Assembly (NCBI RefSeq): GCF_900104845.1
Contig: NZ_FNSR01000003.1
Location: forward strand, 1,024,779-1,088,778
Direction: 5' to 3'
Origin: Paraburkholderia caballeronis
GTDB lineage: Bacteria > Pseudomonadota > Gammaproteobacteria > Burkholderiales > Burkholderiaceae
DNA: 64,000 nt
Of this stretch, positions 44,937 to 53,405 are shown one piece after another. Positions within the stretch are counted from its first letter, which is position 1. Each line of letters starts with the position of its first letter. The notes beneath the pieces are model-generated. The model was not told the DNA's origin and made no database searches. It was given only the letters and a program-made list of their open reading frames with translations. Made by a program: the position numbers and the translations under genes.

Positions 44937-45952
44937 GCGGCAACGAAACACGTGCGGTCAGCCTGCGCAACCTGACCGTCCGCTTCGAGCGCAACGGGCG
45001 CACCGTGCATGCGGTGAACGGCGTCGATCTCGACGTCGCGCGCGGCGAAGTGGTCGCGCTGCTCGGCGAATCCGGCTCCGGCAAAAGCGTGACGCTGCGC
45101 TCGATCATGCGGCTGCATCCACCGAAGACGACGCGCATCGACGGCGCGATCGACATCGACGGCCGCGACGTGCTCGCGATGAACGACGCGGCGCTTGCCG
45201 CGCTGCGCGGCAAGGTCGTGTCGATGGTGTTCCAGGAACCGCTGCTCGCGCTCGATCCGGTCTATACGCTCGGCGCGCAGATCGTCGAGATGATCCGCCG
45301 CCATCTGCGCGTGCCGAAGGCCGAAGCGCGCCGGCGCGCGCTCGCGCTGTTCGAGACGGTGCGCATTCCGAGCCCCGAGCGGCGGCTCGACGCGTATCCG
45401 CACGAGATGTCCGGCGGCATGCGCCAGCGCGCGATGATCGCGCTCGCGCTGTCGTGCGACCCGCAGGTGCTGCTCGCGGACGAGCCGACCACCGCGCTCG
45501 ACGCGACCGTGCAGATCCAGATCCTGCTGTTGCTGCGCGAACTGCAACAGGAACTGAAGCTGTCGATCGTGTTCGTCACGCACGACATCGGCGCGGCGAC
45601 CGAAGTCGCGGACCGCATCGCGGTGATGTACGCGGGCCGCATCGTCGAACAGGGGCCGGCCGCGGCACTGCTGACGCGGCCGCGCCATCCGTACACGATC
45701 GCGCTGCTCGCCGGCCGCGCGCACGGCGCGATGCGCAAGGGCGAACGGCTCGCGACGATCCCCGGCGCGCCGCCGGACCTCGCCGCGCTGCCGCCCGGCT
45801 GCGCGTTCGCGCCGCGCTGCCCGCACGCGGCCGAACGCTGCCTCGACACCCAGCCCGACGCGCGCGTCGTCGGCGCGGACCACACCGCACGCTGCCTGCG
45901 CGTCGACGAAATCGGCGCGCCCGTCCCCATCGAACCCGCCTCCACTCACTGA
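44933..45952 (+). CDS. ABC transporter ATPase, DppD/OppD type
   Basis: The 339-aa ATPase has Walker A GESGSGKS, signature MSGGMRQRA, Walker B LLADEPTTALD and a C-terminal Cys-containing tail PPGCAFAPRCPHAAERC. Together with the preceding ATPase it forms the heterodimeric motor of the transporter. It overlaps the previous gene by 4 bp and ends 6 bp before the amidase. Confidence 0.92.
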   Translation: MSGNETRAVSLRNLTVRFERNGRTVHAVNGVDLDVARGEVVALLGESGSGKSVTLRSIMRLHPPKTTRIDGAIDIDGRDVLAMNDAALAALRGKVVSMVFQEPLLALDPVYTLGAQIVEMIRRHLRVPKAEARRRALALFETVRIPSPERRLDAYPHEMSGGMRQRAMIALALSCDPQVLLADEPTTALDATVQIQILLLLRELQQELKLSIVFVTHDIGAATEVADRIAVMYAGRIVEQGPAAALLTRPRHPYTIALLAGRAHGAMRKGERLATIPGAPPDLAALPPGCAFAPRCPHAAERCLDTQPDARVVGADHTARCLRVDEIGAPVPIEPASTH

Positions 45953-45958
45953 CCGCCC

Positions 45959-47158
45959 ATGAATGCTCCGCTCCCCGCGCCGCTGCCCCGCTCCGCTTGT
46001 CGCGCGTTCGTCCCGTATCCGGACGCGGCCGTGCCGAACGCCCCGCAAGGCCCGCTCGCCGGGCTTACGTTCGGCGTGAAGGACATCTTCGACGTGGCCG
46101 GTTATCCGACCGGCTGCGGCAACCCGCACATGCTCGCGCTGTCCGGCATCAAGACAGCGCACGCGCCGGTCGTCGCCGCGCTGCTCGCCGCGGGCGCGGT
46201 CTTCGCCGGCAAGACGTACACCGAGGAACTCGCGTTTTCGATGACCGGCAAGAACGCGCATTTCGGCACGCCGGTCAACGGCGCGGCGCCGGACCGCGTG
46301 TGCGGCGGATCGAGTTCGGGCTCGGCGTCGGCGGTATCGAACGGGCTGTGCGACTTCGCGCTCGGCACCGATACCGGCGGCTCGGTGCGCGCGCCCGCGA
46401 GCCACTGCGGGCTGCTCGGGCTGCGGCCGACTCACGCGCGGATCAGCCTCGACGGCTGCATGCCGCTGTCGCCCGGCTTCGACACGTGCGGCTGGTTCGC
46501 GCGCGACATCGACACGTTCGCGCGCGTCGGCGACGTGCTGCTCGGCCCCGACACGACGACGCTCGCCGCGAAACCCGACGTGATCCTGCCCGCCGAAGTG
46601 TTCGCGGAACTGGAGCCGCCGGTCGCCGCCGCGTTCGCCGCGACGCTCGACCGGGTGGCGGCCCGCTTCGGCACGGTCACGCAACAGCCCGTGATGACGC
46701 CGTCCACCGACGCGCTTTACTGGGCGTTCCGCCATCTGCAGGGCTACCAGGCATGGCAAAGCCTCGGCGCGATCATCGACGAGCACGATCTTCAGTTGGG
46801 ACCGGGCGTGAAGGAGCGTTTCGCGTGGTCGCGCCACGTCACCGAAGAACAGAACGAGACCGACGAACGCGTACGCGCGGCATTTCGCCACGAACTGCTG
46901 ACCCGGCTCGGCACCAACGGCATCATTGCGATGCCGACGATGCCGGGCGTCGCGCCGCGCGTGTCCGACACCGACGACGCGCTCGACGCATATCGCAACC
47001 GCGCGATCCGGATGCTGTGCATCGCCGGGCTGTCCGGCTGCCCGCAGTTGTCGCTGCCGCTGATGCGCATCGACGGCGTGCCGCTCGGCTTCTCGCTCGT
47101 CGGGCCGCCGGGCAGCGACCGCGCGCTGCTCGACCTCGGGCGCGCATTGATGGATTGA
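45959..47158 (+). CDS. Amidase-signature-family hydrolase
   Basis: The 399-aa product has the amidase-signature triad: Lys41 in GVKDIFD, the cis-Ser118 in GGSSSGSA and the nucleophile Ser142 in GTDTGGSVRAP. These enzymes hydrolyse amides or ureido compounds in the cytosol. There is no signal peptide. Placement after a family-5 ABC transporter suggests that the imported compound is an amide, peptide-like or acylated molecule, though which one is not known. It is 6 bp after the ATPase and 19 bp before a cupin. Confidence 0.9.
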   Translation: MNAPLPAPLPRSACRAFVPYPDAAVPNAPQGPLAGLTFGVKDIFDVAGYPTGCGNPHMLALSGIKTAHAPVVAALLAAGAVFAGKTYTEELAFSMTGKNAHFGTPVNGAAPDRVCGGSSSGSASAVSNGLCDFALGTDTGGSVRAPASHCGLLGLRPTHARISLDGCMPLSPGFDTCGWFARDIDTFARVGDVLLGPDTTTLAAKPDVILPAEVFAELEPPVAAAFAATLDRVAARFGTVTQQPVMTPSTDALYWAFRHLQGYQAWQSLGAIIDEHDLQLGPGVKERFAWSRHVTEEQNETDERVRAAFRHELLTRLGTNGIIAMPTMPGVAPRVSDTDDALDAYRNRAIRMLCIAGLSGCPQLSLPLMRIDGVPLGFSLVGPPGSDRALLDLGRALMD

Positions 47159-47177
47159 ACGTTTTCGGAGAGCAATC

Positions 47178-47462
47178 ATGAACCGCAAACAGGCCGTGCC
47201 GACCTTGCAACTGGACAACGACCGCACGGTCGTCACCGAATGGCGCTTCGAGCCGGGAGCGGAAACCGGCTGGCACGTGCACGGGCACGACTATGTGATC
47301 GTGCCGATGACCGACGGCGAACTGTCGATCGAGACCAGCAGCGGCACCCGCACGTCGCGCCTGACGGCCGGCAGGAGCTACTCGGGCTCGAAAGGCGTCG
47401 AGCACAACGTCGTGAACGCGGGCGGCGAGCCGGTCGTGTTCGTCGAGATCGAAATCCTGTAG
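47178..47462 (+). CDS. Small cupin-domain protein
   Basis: The 94-aa product is one cupin barrel: GAETGWHVHGHDYVIVP with His ligands, then a G-SYSGSKGVEHNVVN stretch and FVEIEIL at the end. The metal-binding His pattern of cupin motif 1 is present. Function is unknown; such single cupins often act as isomerases or sensors in catabolic operons. It ends the transporter/amidase operon. Confidence 0.85.
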   Translation: MNRKQAVPTLQLDNDRTVVTEWRFEPGAETGWHVHGHDYVIVPMTDGELSIETSSGTRTSRLTAGRSYSGSKGVEHNVVNAGGEPVVFVEIEIL

Positions 47463-47499
47463 GCCGGCGGCGGGCGCGGCGCGCGTATAGAATCGCCGC

Positions 47500-48207
47500 A
47501 TGAGCCCGCGCCCCGACGACCCGCCCGCTGTCGACACCGAACTGCCGCTGCGCACGCCGAGCGTCGCGTCGCGCTCGATGGCCGCCGCGATCGCGGTGGT
47601 CGCGTGGATCGCGTTCGGCGCGCAGACGAACGTGACGGTCCACCGGCTGCTGATGCGCGGCTTCGGCGTCGTCGAGGGCGTCGAGCGGCTGACCAGCTAC
47701 CTGACCAACCTGACCGTGCTCGCGGTGGCGATCGGCTTCACCTGCATCGCGATGCGCGCGCGCTCGCGGCCCGGCCGCTTCTTCCGCCATCCGCCGGTCG
47801 TCACCGCGATCGTCGTGTACATCGTGTTCGTCGGCATCGCGTACAACGCGCTGCTGCGTTATCTGTGGACGCCGTCCGGCCTGCGCGCGCTGCTGAACGA
47901 GACGCTGCACACGGTCCTGCCGCTGCTGTGCACGCTGTACTGGCTGCTGTTCGTGCCGCGCTTCCGGCTCGTGCTGCGCGACTGCCTGCTGTGGCTCGTT
48001 TATCCGCTGTGTTATCTGTTCGTCACGCTGTGGCGCGGCAGTACCACCGACTTCTATCCGTATCCGTTCATCGACGTCGACCGGCTCGGTTATGCGCACG
48101 TGCTCGTCAATGCGCTGTTGCTGCTGCTCGGCTTCGTCGTGCTGATGTCGATCTTCGTGGCGATCAACGCGCGGCGGCCGCAGCCGCCCGCCGGCGAAGA
48201 GGCCTGA
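47500..48207 (+). CDS. Pr6Pr-family membrane protein
   Basis: The 235-aa protein has about six membrane segments and family motifs LTSYLTNLTVLAV, HTVLPLLCTLYWLLFVPR and TDFYPYPFIDVDRLGY. Pr6Pr proteins are widespread bacterial membrane proteins of unknown function related to the FAR-17a/AIG1 group. It is 37 bp after the cupin but probably not functionally tied to it. Confidence 0.85.
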   Translation: MSPRPDDPPAVDTELPLRTPSVASRSMAAAIAVVAWIAFGAQTNVTVHRLLMRGFGVVEGVERLTSYLTNLTVLAVAIGFTCIAMRARSRPGRFFRHPPVVTAIVVYIVFVGIAYNALLRYLWTPSGLRALLNETLHTVLPLLCTLYWLLFVPRFRLVLRDCLLWLVYPLCYLFVTLWRGSTTDFYPYPFIDVDRLGYAHVLVNALLLLLGFVVLMSIFVAINARRPQPPAGEEA

Positions 48208-48244
48208 GCCGACGCCATATCACTTCCAACCGGGAACCCCCTCC

Positions 48245-49345
48245 ATGCCGATTCGCATGAGCGGCCTGTGCGCCGCGCTGCTGCTTGCCGCGTTCGCTTC
48301 CGCCTGCACCTCCTCATCCACGCCGCCGGCACCGCGCGCGGAGACGAACGCGCCCGCGCCGGCCGGCTTCGCGCAGACCGCCGATGCCGCGCACGGACGG
48401 CCGGTGAAGGTGATGATCGTGTCGATGTTCGCGCCGGAAGCGAAGGTGTGGCTCGACCGCCTCGGGCCATGGGACGAGATCCGCGTGGCCGGCCTGCCAC
48501 CCGACTATCCGGTCGTGCATTGCAACCGCGACGACGTCTGCGTGATGACGACCGGCATGGGCCACGCGAACGCCGCTGCTTCGACCATGGCGGTCGCGTT
48601 CGCGCCGCAGTTCGATCTGCGGCGCACGTACTTCGTGATCGCGGGCATTGCGGGAGTGAATCCGCGCGTCGGCACGCTCGGTTCGGCCGCGTGGTCGAAG
48701 TACCTGGTGGACTTCGGCATCCAGTGGGAAATCGACGCACGCGAGAAGCCGCGCGGCTGGCGCTCCGGTTATCTCGGCATCAACACGAAAGGCCCGGCGG
48801 ACAAGCCGCCGCTCGACTATCGGACCGAGGTGTTCACACTGAACGCAACGCTTGCCGGCGCCGCGTATGCGCTGTCACGCGACGCGGCGCTCGCGGACAG
48901 CGCCGAGGCAAAAACCGCGCGCGCGAAGTACCGCTACGCGCCGGCGAACCAGCCGCCCGCGGTGCTCGAATGCGATTCGGTCGCGAGCGACACGTGGTGG
49001 TCGGGCACCGCGCTCGGCGAACGCGCGGCCGAATGGACGCAGCAACTGACCGACGGCCACGGCGTGTACTGCATGACGCAGCAGGAGGACAACGCGACGT
49101 ACGAGGCGCTGACACGCGCGGCGAATGCGCAGCGCGTCGATCTCGCGCGCGTCGCGGTATTGCGCACCGGCTCGGACTTCGACCGGCCGTATCGCGGGCA
49201 GCCGGCGGCGGACAATCTGCTGCATTACGCGGATCAGGGCGGTTTTGCGCCGGCCGTCGAGAATCTGTATCGCGCGGGCGATCCGCTCGTGCGGGACGTC
49301 GTCGCGCACTGGAGCGAGTGGCAGGCGGGCGTGCCGCAGCGTTAG
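48245..49345 (+). CDS. Purine nucleoside permease (NUP)-family lipoprotein
   Basis: The 366-aa product has a lipoprotein signal peptide with lipobox ASAC, then the NUP-family domain with VKVMIVSMFAPEAKVW, TTGMGHANAAASTMAV, AGIAGVNPRVGTLGS and CDSVASDTWWSG. The fold resembles nucleoside phosphorylases, so a binding or enzymatic role at the membrane is plausible. It is 37 bp after the Pr6Pr gene. No transporter partner lies beside it. Confidence 0.85.
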   Translation: MPIRMSGLCAALLLAAFASACTSSSTPPAPRAETNAPAPAGFAQTADAAHGRPVKVMIVSMFAPEAKVWLDRLGPWDEIRVAGLPPDYPVVHCNRDDVCVMTTGMGHANAAASTMAVAFAPQFDLRRTYFVIAGIAGVNPRVGTLGSAAWSKYLVDFGIQWEIDAREKPRGWRSGYLGINTKGPADKPPLDYRTEVFTLNATLAGAAYALSRDAALADSAEAKTARAKYRYAPANQPPAVLECDSVASDTWWSGTALGERAAEWTQQLTDGHGVYCMTQQEDNATYEALTRAANAQRVDLARVAVLRTGSDFDRPYRGQPAADNLLHYADQGGFAPAVENLYRAGDPLVRDVVAHWSEWQAGVPQR

Positions 49346-49400
49346 GACTTGCGGCGACGCGCGCGGCGCACCGATGCGCGCCGATACGCCCATCGCCGCG

Positions 49401-49880
49401 CTACGAATGCACCGCGATCACCGCCTCGATCTCGACGGTGATGTTCCCCGGCAGCGAGCCAACGCCGACCGCGGAGCGCGCATGACGCCCGGCGTCGCCG
49501 AGAATGTCGACGAACAGGTCGGAGCAGCCGTTGATCACCTGCGAATGCGCGGTGAAGTCGTGCACCGCGTTGACCATGCCGAACAGCTTCACGACCCGCT
49601 TCACGCGGGACAGGTCGCCGAGTTCGTGATGCAGCACGGACAGCAGGTTCAGGCCGACGCATTGCGCGTGCCGGTACGCCTCTTCGGTCGACACGGTGCC
49701 GCCGACCTTGCCCTTCAGCAACTGGCCGCGCTCGTCGAGCGGCCCCTGGCCCGACAGGAACACGAGACTGCCCTCGCGCACGCAATGCTGGAAGTTGCCG
49801 ATCGCGGTCGGCACCGGCTGGAGGATCAGCCCGCGCGCGCGCAGGCGTTCATAACAACGGGTGGAATTCGGGAACGTCAT
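49401..49880 (-). CDS. RidA (YjgF/YER057c/UK114)-family protein
   Basis: RidA-family proteins hydrolyse reactive enamine or imine intermediates made by PLP-dependent dehydratases. The 159-aa product has the family core FQHCVREGSLVFLSGQGPLD, GTVSTEEAYRHAQ and a C-terminal EIEAVIAVH. It belongs to the longer YjgF-like branch; the catalytic Arg expected near the RNCP-like motif of true RidA is not obvious. It lies 34 bp after iclR on the same strand and near a PLP enzyme, which makes a protective role attractive. Confidence 0.85.
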   Translation of the reverse strand: MTFPNSTRCYERLRARGLILQPVPTAIGNFQHCVREGSLVFLSGQGPLDERGQLLKGKVGGTVSTEEAYRHAQCVGLNLLSVLHHELGDLSRVKRVVKLFGMVNAVHDFTAHSQVINGCSDLFVDILGDAGRHARSAVGVGSLPGNITVEIEAVIAVHS

Positions 49881-49914
49881 GTCGATGAGAAGCGAACGGA
49901 TTCGGACGTGTCGT

Positions 49915-50766
49915 TCATGCGCCGGCGCGCCAGCCGAGCCGGTCTTCGATGCGCGCCGCCGCGTCGCGCACCGCTGCGGAATAGCGGTCGATGCCCTGCT
50001 TCGCCTTGTTTTCCGGCATCACGATCGAGATGGTGATGACGCATTCGCCACCCACGTTGCACACCGGCGACGCGAGACACGCAACCGATGCTTCAGACTC
50101 GCCGATCTGCAGCGCGAAGCGCGCCGCGAACGACTCCTGCGCGATGCGCGACAGCACGTCCGGCCGCGTTTCGGCGAGGCCGGTCGGCGACGGCTGGCCG
50201 TAGCGGCGAAAGAAGTCCTCGCGCTCGCCGTCGTCGAGATGGCCGACCAGCAGCCGGCCCGACGCGGCCCAGTTGATCGGCACGCGCGAGCCGACGCGCG
50301 ACGTCACGCGAAAATGCCCCGGCCCTTCGGCCATCTGCAGCACGATCATCATGCCGTCCTCGCGGCCGCAGATCTGCACGGTCTCCTCGACGTCGGCGGA
50401 CAGCCGCTGCATTTCCTCGGCCGCGATCGCGAGATAGTCGAGCGAGTGCGCATACGTGAGGCCGTACCGGTACAGGCGCGGGCCGAACCAGATCGTGCCG
50501 TCGGCGGCGCGGGTCAGCAGCGACTTGTCGACGAGATCGTTGATGATCGTGTACATCGTCGAGGCCGGCGCACCCGCCGTCTGCGCGATTTCATAGGCGG
50601 TCATCGGCCGGTTCGCGTGCTGGAGTCCGTCGAGAATCTGCAGCACGCGGTCGATCGCGCCGGTGCGCGAGCGCGGCGCGTTCGCCGCCTCGTCCTTCGG
50701 CGGCGCGGCCGGTTGCGTTTGGTGATCGGTGTTGCCGGGCGTTCCGGTGTTCCTGCTACGAGCCAT
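49915..50766 (-). CDS. IclR-family transcriptional regulator
   Basis: The product has an N-terminal winged helix (LQILDGLQHANRPMTAYEIA, GAPASTMYTIINDLV) and a C-terminal effector domain of about 170 residues with INWAASGRLLVGHLDD and VACLASPVCN. A start at 50766 behind GGGGA is preferred; a longer reading begins at 50820. It is divergent from the SelA/DgaE-like gene across 125 bp containing an inverted repeat, so it probably regulates that gene and ridA. Confidence 0.9.
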   Translation of the reverse strand: MARSRNTGTPGNTDHQTQPAAPPKDEAANAPRSRTGAIDRVLQILDGLQHANRPMTAYEIAQTAGAPASTMYTIINDLVDKSLLTRAADGTIWFGPRLYRYGLTYAHSLDYLAIAAEEMQRLSADVEETVQICGREDGMMIVLQMAEGPGHFRVTSRVGSRVPINWAASGRLLVGHLDDGEREDFFRRYGQPSPTGLAETRPDVLSRIAQESFAARFALQIGESEASVACLASPVCNVGGECVITISIVMPENKAKQGIDRYSAAVRDAAARIEDRLGWRAGA

Positions 50767-50834
50767 CCTTTCCCCAACATTGCCGGCAGCCGGCTTTTTG
50801 AGCGTTTGACGTCCCTGCATTATATGCCTATATT

Positions 50835-50872
50835 ATTCCGCTATGAAGTATTTTATTCCTTTATTGCGGAAT
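50835..50872. promoter_or_regulatory. ATTCCGC / GCGGAAT inverted repeat between iclR and the PLP-enzyme gene
   Basis: ATTCCGC at 50835-50841 and GCGGAAT at 50866-50872 form a 7-bp inverted repeat with a 24-bp AT-rich spacer, ending 19 bp before the PLP-enzyme ATG. The region is AT-rich and could hold both divergent promoters. It is a good candidate IclR operator. Confidence 0.5.
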
Positions 50873-50891
50873 CCTTAGCAGGGAAAGCGAC

Positions 50892-52100
50892 ATGGCGACG
50901 ATGGACATCCGGTCTCGATACGCACTGCGCCCCGTCATCAACGTGTCGGGAACGATGACCAGCCTCGGCGCATCGATGGCGGTCGCGCCGGCCGTCGATG
51001 CGGTGGCCGAAATCCTGCCGCAGTTCGTCGAGATCGACGACCTGCAGCGCCGCGCATCGGCCGCGATTGCCGCCGCGTGCGGCAGCGAGGCGGGTTACGT
51101 GACCGCGTCATGCTCCGCGGCGATCACGCTGACGATCGCCGCGACGATGACGGGCGACGACCTCGGCCTGATCGAACGGCTGCCCGACACGCGCGGGCTG
51201 AAGAACGAAGTCGTCGTGCAGACCGGCCACCTCGTCAACTACGGCGCGCCGCTCGACCAGGCCATCCGCCTGTCCGGCGCGAAAGTCGTGCCGGTCGGCG
51301 CGGCCACCGAGGCGCACGGCTACCAGCTCGCCGCCGCGATCAACGACGCGACGGCCGCCGCGCTGTTCGTCGTGTCGCATCACACGCAGCAGTATGGCAT
51401 GGTCCCGTTCGAGGAATTCGTCGCGGTCGCGCACGACAAGGGCGTGCCGGTGATCGTCGATGCGGCGTCCGAATACGATCTCACCAGCTTCATCCGGCGC
51501 GGCGCGGACATCGTGCTCTATTCCGCGCACAAGTTCCTCGGCGGCCCGACCGCGGGCATCGTCGCCGGGCGCAAGCCGCTGGTGCGCGCCGCGTGGCTGC
51601 AGAACGGCGGCATCGGCCGCGGCTTCAAGGTCGGCAAGGAAGGCATCGCCGGCGCGATCGCCGCGCTGCACGCCTGGGCGACCCGCGACCACGCCGCGGT
51701 GCGCGCGCGCGAACGCGGTTATCTCGATCTGTGGCTCGCGACGCTGAACACGTTCAACGGCATTCGCGCGTCGATCGACCCGGACCCGACCGGCAATCCG
51801 CTCGACCGGCTGAAGGTGCACGTCGATGCGGGCGCCGCGCGCATCACCGCATGGGATCTGGTCGATGCGCTCGCGAATCCGCGCAACGGCGAACGCCCGG
51901 TGATCGCGCGCGACCACGAAGTCGAACAGCACTTCTTTTTCCTCGATCCGTGCAACCTCAAGCCGGGCGAAGAAGCGGTCGTGATGGAACGGCTCGTCGC
52001 CGAACTGACCGACGCGCGCCACGCGGATACGCCCCGCGTGACGCCGTTCGCGACGCGCGACGCGCGCCGCACCGCTTCGCGCCTGCGCTGGCCCGACTGA
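50892..52100 (+). CDS. SelA/DgaE-like PLP-dependent enzyme (possible amino-sugar-acid ammonia-lyase)
   Basis: The 402-aa product is a type-I PLP-fold enzyme: [16 protein letters not shown] at the start, [11 protein letters not shown] near 72, Asp190 in [10 protein letters not shown] and the PLP lysine Lys214 in [12 protein letters not shown]. The closest named types are selenocysteine synthase-like proteins and D-glucosaminate-6-phosphate ammonia-lyase (DgaE). The short length and context favour an ammonia-lyase or dehydratase over SelA. AGGGAAAG lies upstream. RidA and the sugar-acid dehydratase nearby support a role in amino-sugar-acid breakdown; this is inference. Confidence 0.8.
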   Translation: MATMDIRSRYALRPVINVSGTMTSLGASMAVAPAVDAVAEILPQFVEIDDLQRRASAAIAAACGSEAGYVTASCSAAITLTIAATMTGDDLGLIERLPDTRGLKNEVVVQTGHLVNYGAPLDQAIRLSGAKVVPVGAATEAHGYQLAAAINDATAAALFVVSHHTQQYGMVPFEEFVAVAHDKGVPVIVDAASEYDLTSFIRRGADIVLYSAHKFLGGPTAGIVAGRKPLVRAAWLQNGGIGRGFKVGKEGIAGAIAALHAWATRDHAAVRARERGYLDLWLATLNTFNGIRASIDPDPTGNPLDRLKVHVDAGAARITAWDLVDALANPRNGERPVIARDHEVEQHFFFLDPCNLKPGEEAVVMERLVAELTDARHADTPRVTPFATRDARRTASRLRWPD

Positions 52101-52203
52101 AGCGCGCCGGCCGCTCGCACCGCCCGCCGCTCCGTTCGAGACCCGCGCAGGGCCGTTCGCGGATGCGCCGCCGGTTCGATGACGCATCCGCTTCATGCCG
52201 CGC

Positions 52204-53319
52204 TCAGAACTTGTGACGCAGACCGGCGACCGCCGCGAACTGCCCCGCGTTGCTCGACGCCTGGCCGATCCCTTCGATCCACGCGTTCGCACCCGACGCG
52301 CGCTGATAGATGCCGTTCAGGTAGAGGTCGGTGGTCTTCGACAGGAAGTATTCGCCGCCGACCGCGAGCTGGTTGTAGTGCGCGTTCGTCGCGGCCGCTT
52401 CGGAGCTGCGCTGGGTCGTGTAGATGTAGCCGACCGTCAGCAGCGTCGCCGGCGTCAGCTGGTAACGCACGCTCGCTTCGTAGTTCGCGAAGCGCAGGCT
52501 GCCGCCCGCGATGATGTCGAACGTCGAGTTCGTGTACAGCAGCGCGAGCGTCGCCGGCCCGATCGCATACGTGCCGCCGAGGCCCCAGACCTGGTTGCGC
52601 GACACGTTGCTGATGATCGACGACGACAGCGAATAATAGTTATCCGAAGGAGCCGCGCCGGTGGTGTTCGTCGCCGGGCTGTTCACGAGCGAGTACGCCG
52701 CGTCGAGGCGCAGCGGGCCGTTCGCGTAGTCCGCGCCGACGCTCCATGCGCGGTTGTTCGCGAATTCGCCGGCCGTGTTCGAGAACGCGTACATCGCGTT
52801 CGCGGTGAAGCCCGAGATCGTCGGTGTCGTGTACTTGAGGCCGTTGTTCGTGCGATAGGTGTTGTTCAGGTCGTCGTTGTCGAACACCGCGTTCGCGTAT
52901 TGCGACAGCGCGCCGACGCCGTTCGTCTGCTCCTGCCACAGGAAGTCCTGCACGCTGTTGTACTGGCGGCCGAGCGTCACCGTCCCCCAGCGGTTGTTGC
53001 CGAGCGCGACCCACGCGCTGCGGCCGAACATCCGGCCCGCCTGGCCCGCCGCGCCCGATTCGAGCGAGAAGCCGTTTTCGAGCCGGAAGGTGGCCTTCGT
53101 GCCGCCGCCGAGGTCCTCGGTGCCGAGCAGGCCCCAGCGCGAGCCCTGCACGTTGCCCTGGGTCGCCTGGTACGCGGAGTTGCCTTTCTGGTTGTTCGTG
53201 TAGGTGAAGCCGGCGTCGACGACGCCGTACAGCGTGACGTTGCTCTGCGCGTGAGCGGCGCCAGCGCAAACCCCTGCGACCGCGGCGGACATGATGCTGC
53301 GGACGATGTGCTTGTTCAT
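52204..53319 (-). CDS. Gram-negative trimeric porin (Burkholderia OmpC-like)
   Basis: The 371-aa protein has a signal peptide ending in AGAAHAQ, then SNVTLYGVVDAGFTY typical of beta-proteobacterial porins, alternating beta-strand patterns throughout, and the terminal Phe in GLRHKF that is required for BAM recognition. An AAGGA site precedes the ATG at 53319. The longer in-frame reading far upstream only crosses the symporter gene and is rejected. It lies 86 bp after the symporter and probably opens the outer membrane for the same substrate. Confidence 0.93.
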   Translation of the reverse strand: MNKHIVRSIMSAAVAGVCAGAAHAQSNVTLYGVVDAGFTYTNNQKGNSAYQATQGNVQGSRWGLLGTEDLGGGTKATFRLENGFSLESGAAGQAGRMFGRSAWVALGNNRWGTVTLGRQYNSVQDFLWQEQTNGVGALSQYANAVFDNDDLNNTYRTNNGLKYTTPTISGFTANAMYAFSNTAGEFANNRAWSVGADYANGPLRLDAAYSLVNSPATNTTGAAPSDNYYSLSSSIISNVSRNQVWGLGGTYAIGPATLALLYTNSTFDIIAGGSLRFANYEASVRYQLTPATLLTVGYIYTTQRSSEAAATNAHYNQLAVGGEYFLSKTTDLYLNGIYQRASGANAWIEGIGQASSNAGQFAAVAGLRHKF

Positions 53320-53405
53320 TGTGGTTTCCTTGAGTCCGGATCGATGTGGAACGAGTGGAACGCCGGCAAACGCGAACGGCTGCCGGCAGGCCGGAAGGCG
53401 CGACG

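Noticed and set aside
44903..47236. Long minus-strand frames (up to 777 codons) over the ABC ATPase and amidase genes
   Set aside because: The plus strand has complete Walker and amidase motifs. The antisense products are Arg/Ala/His-rich low-complexity chains.
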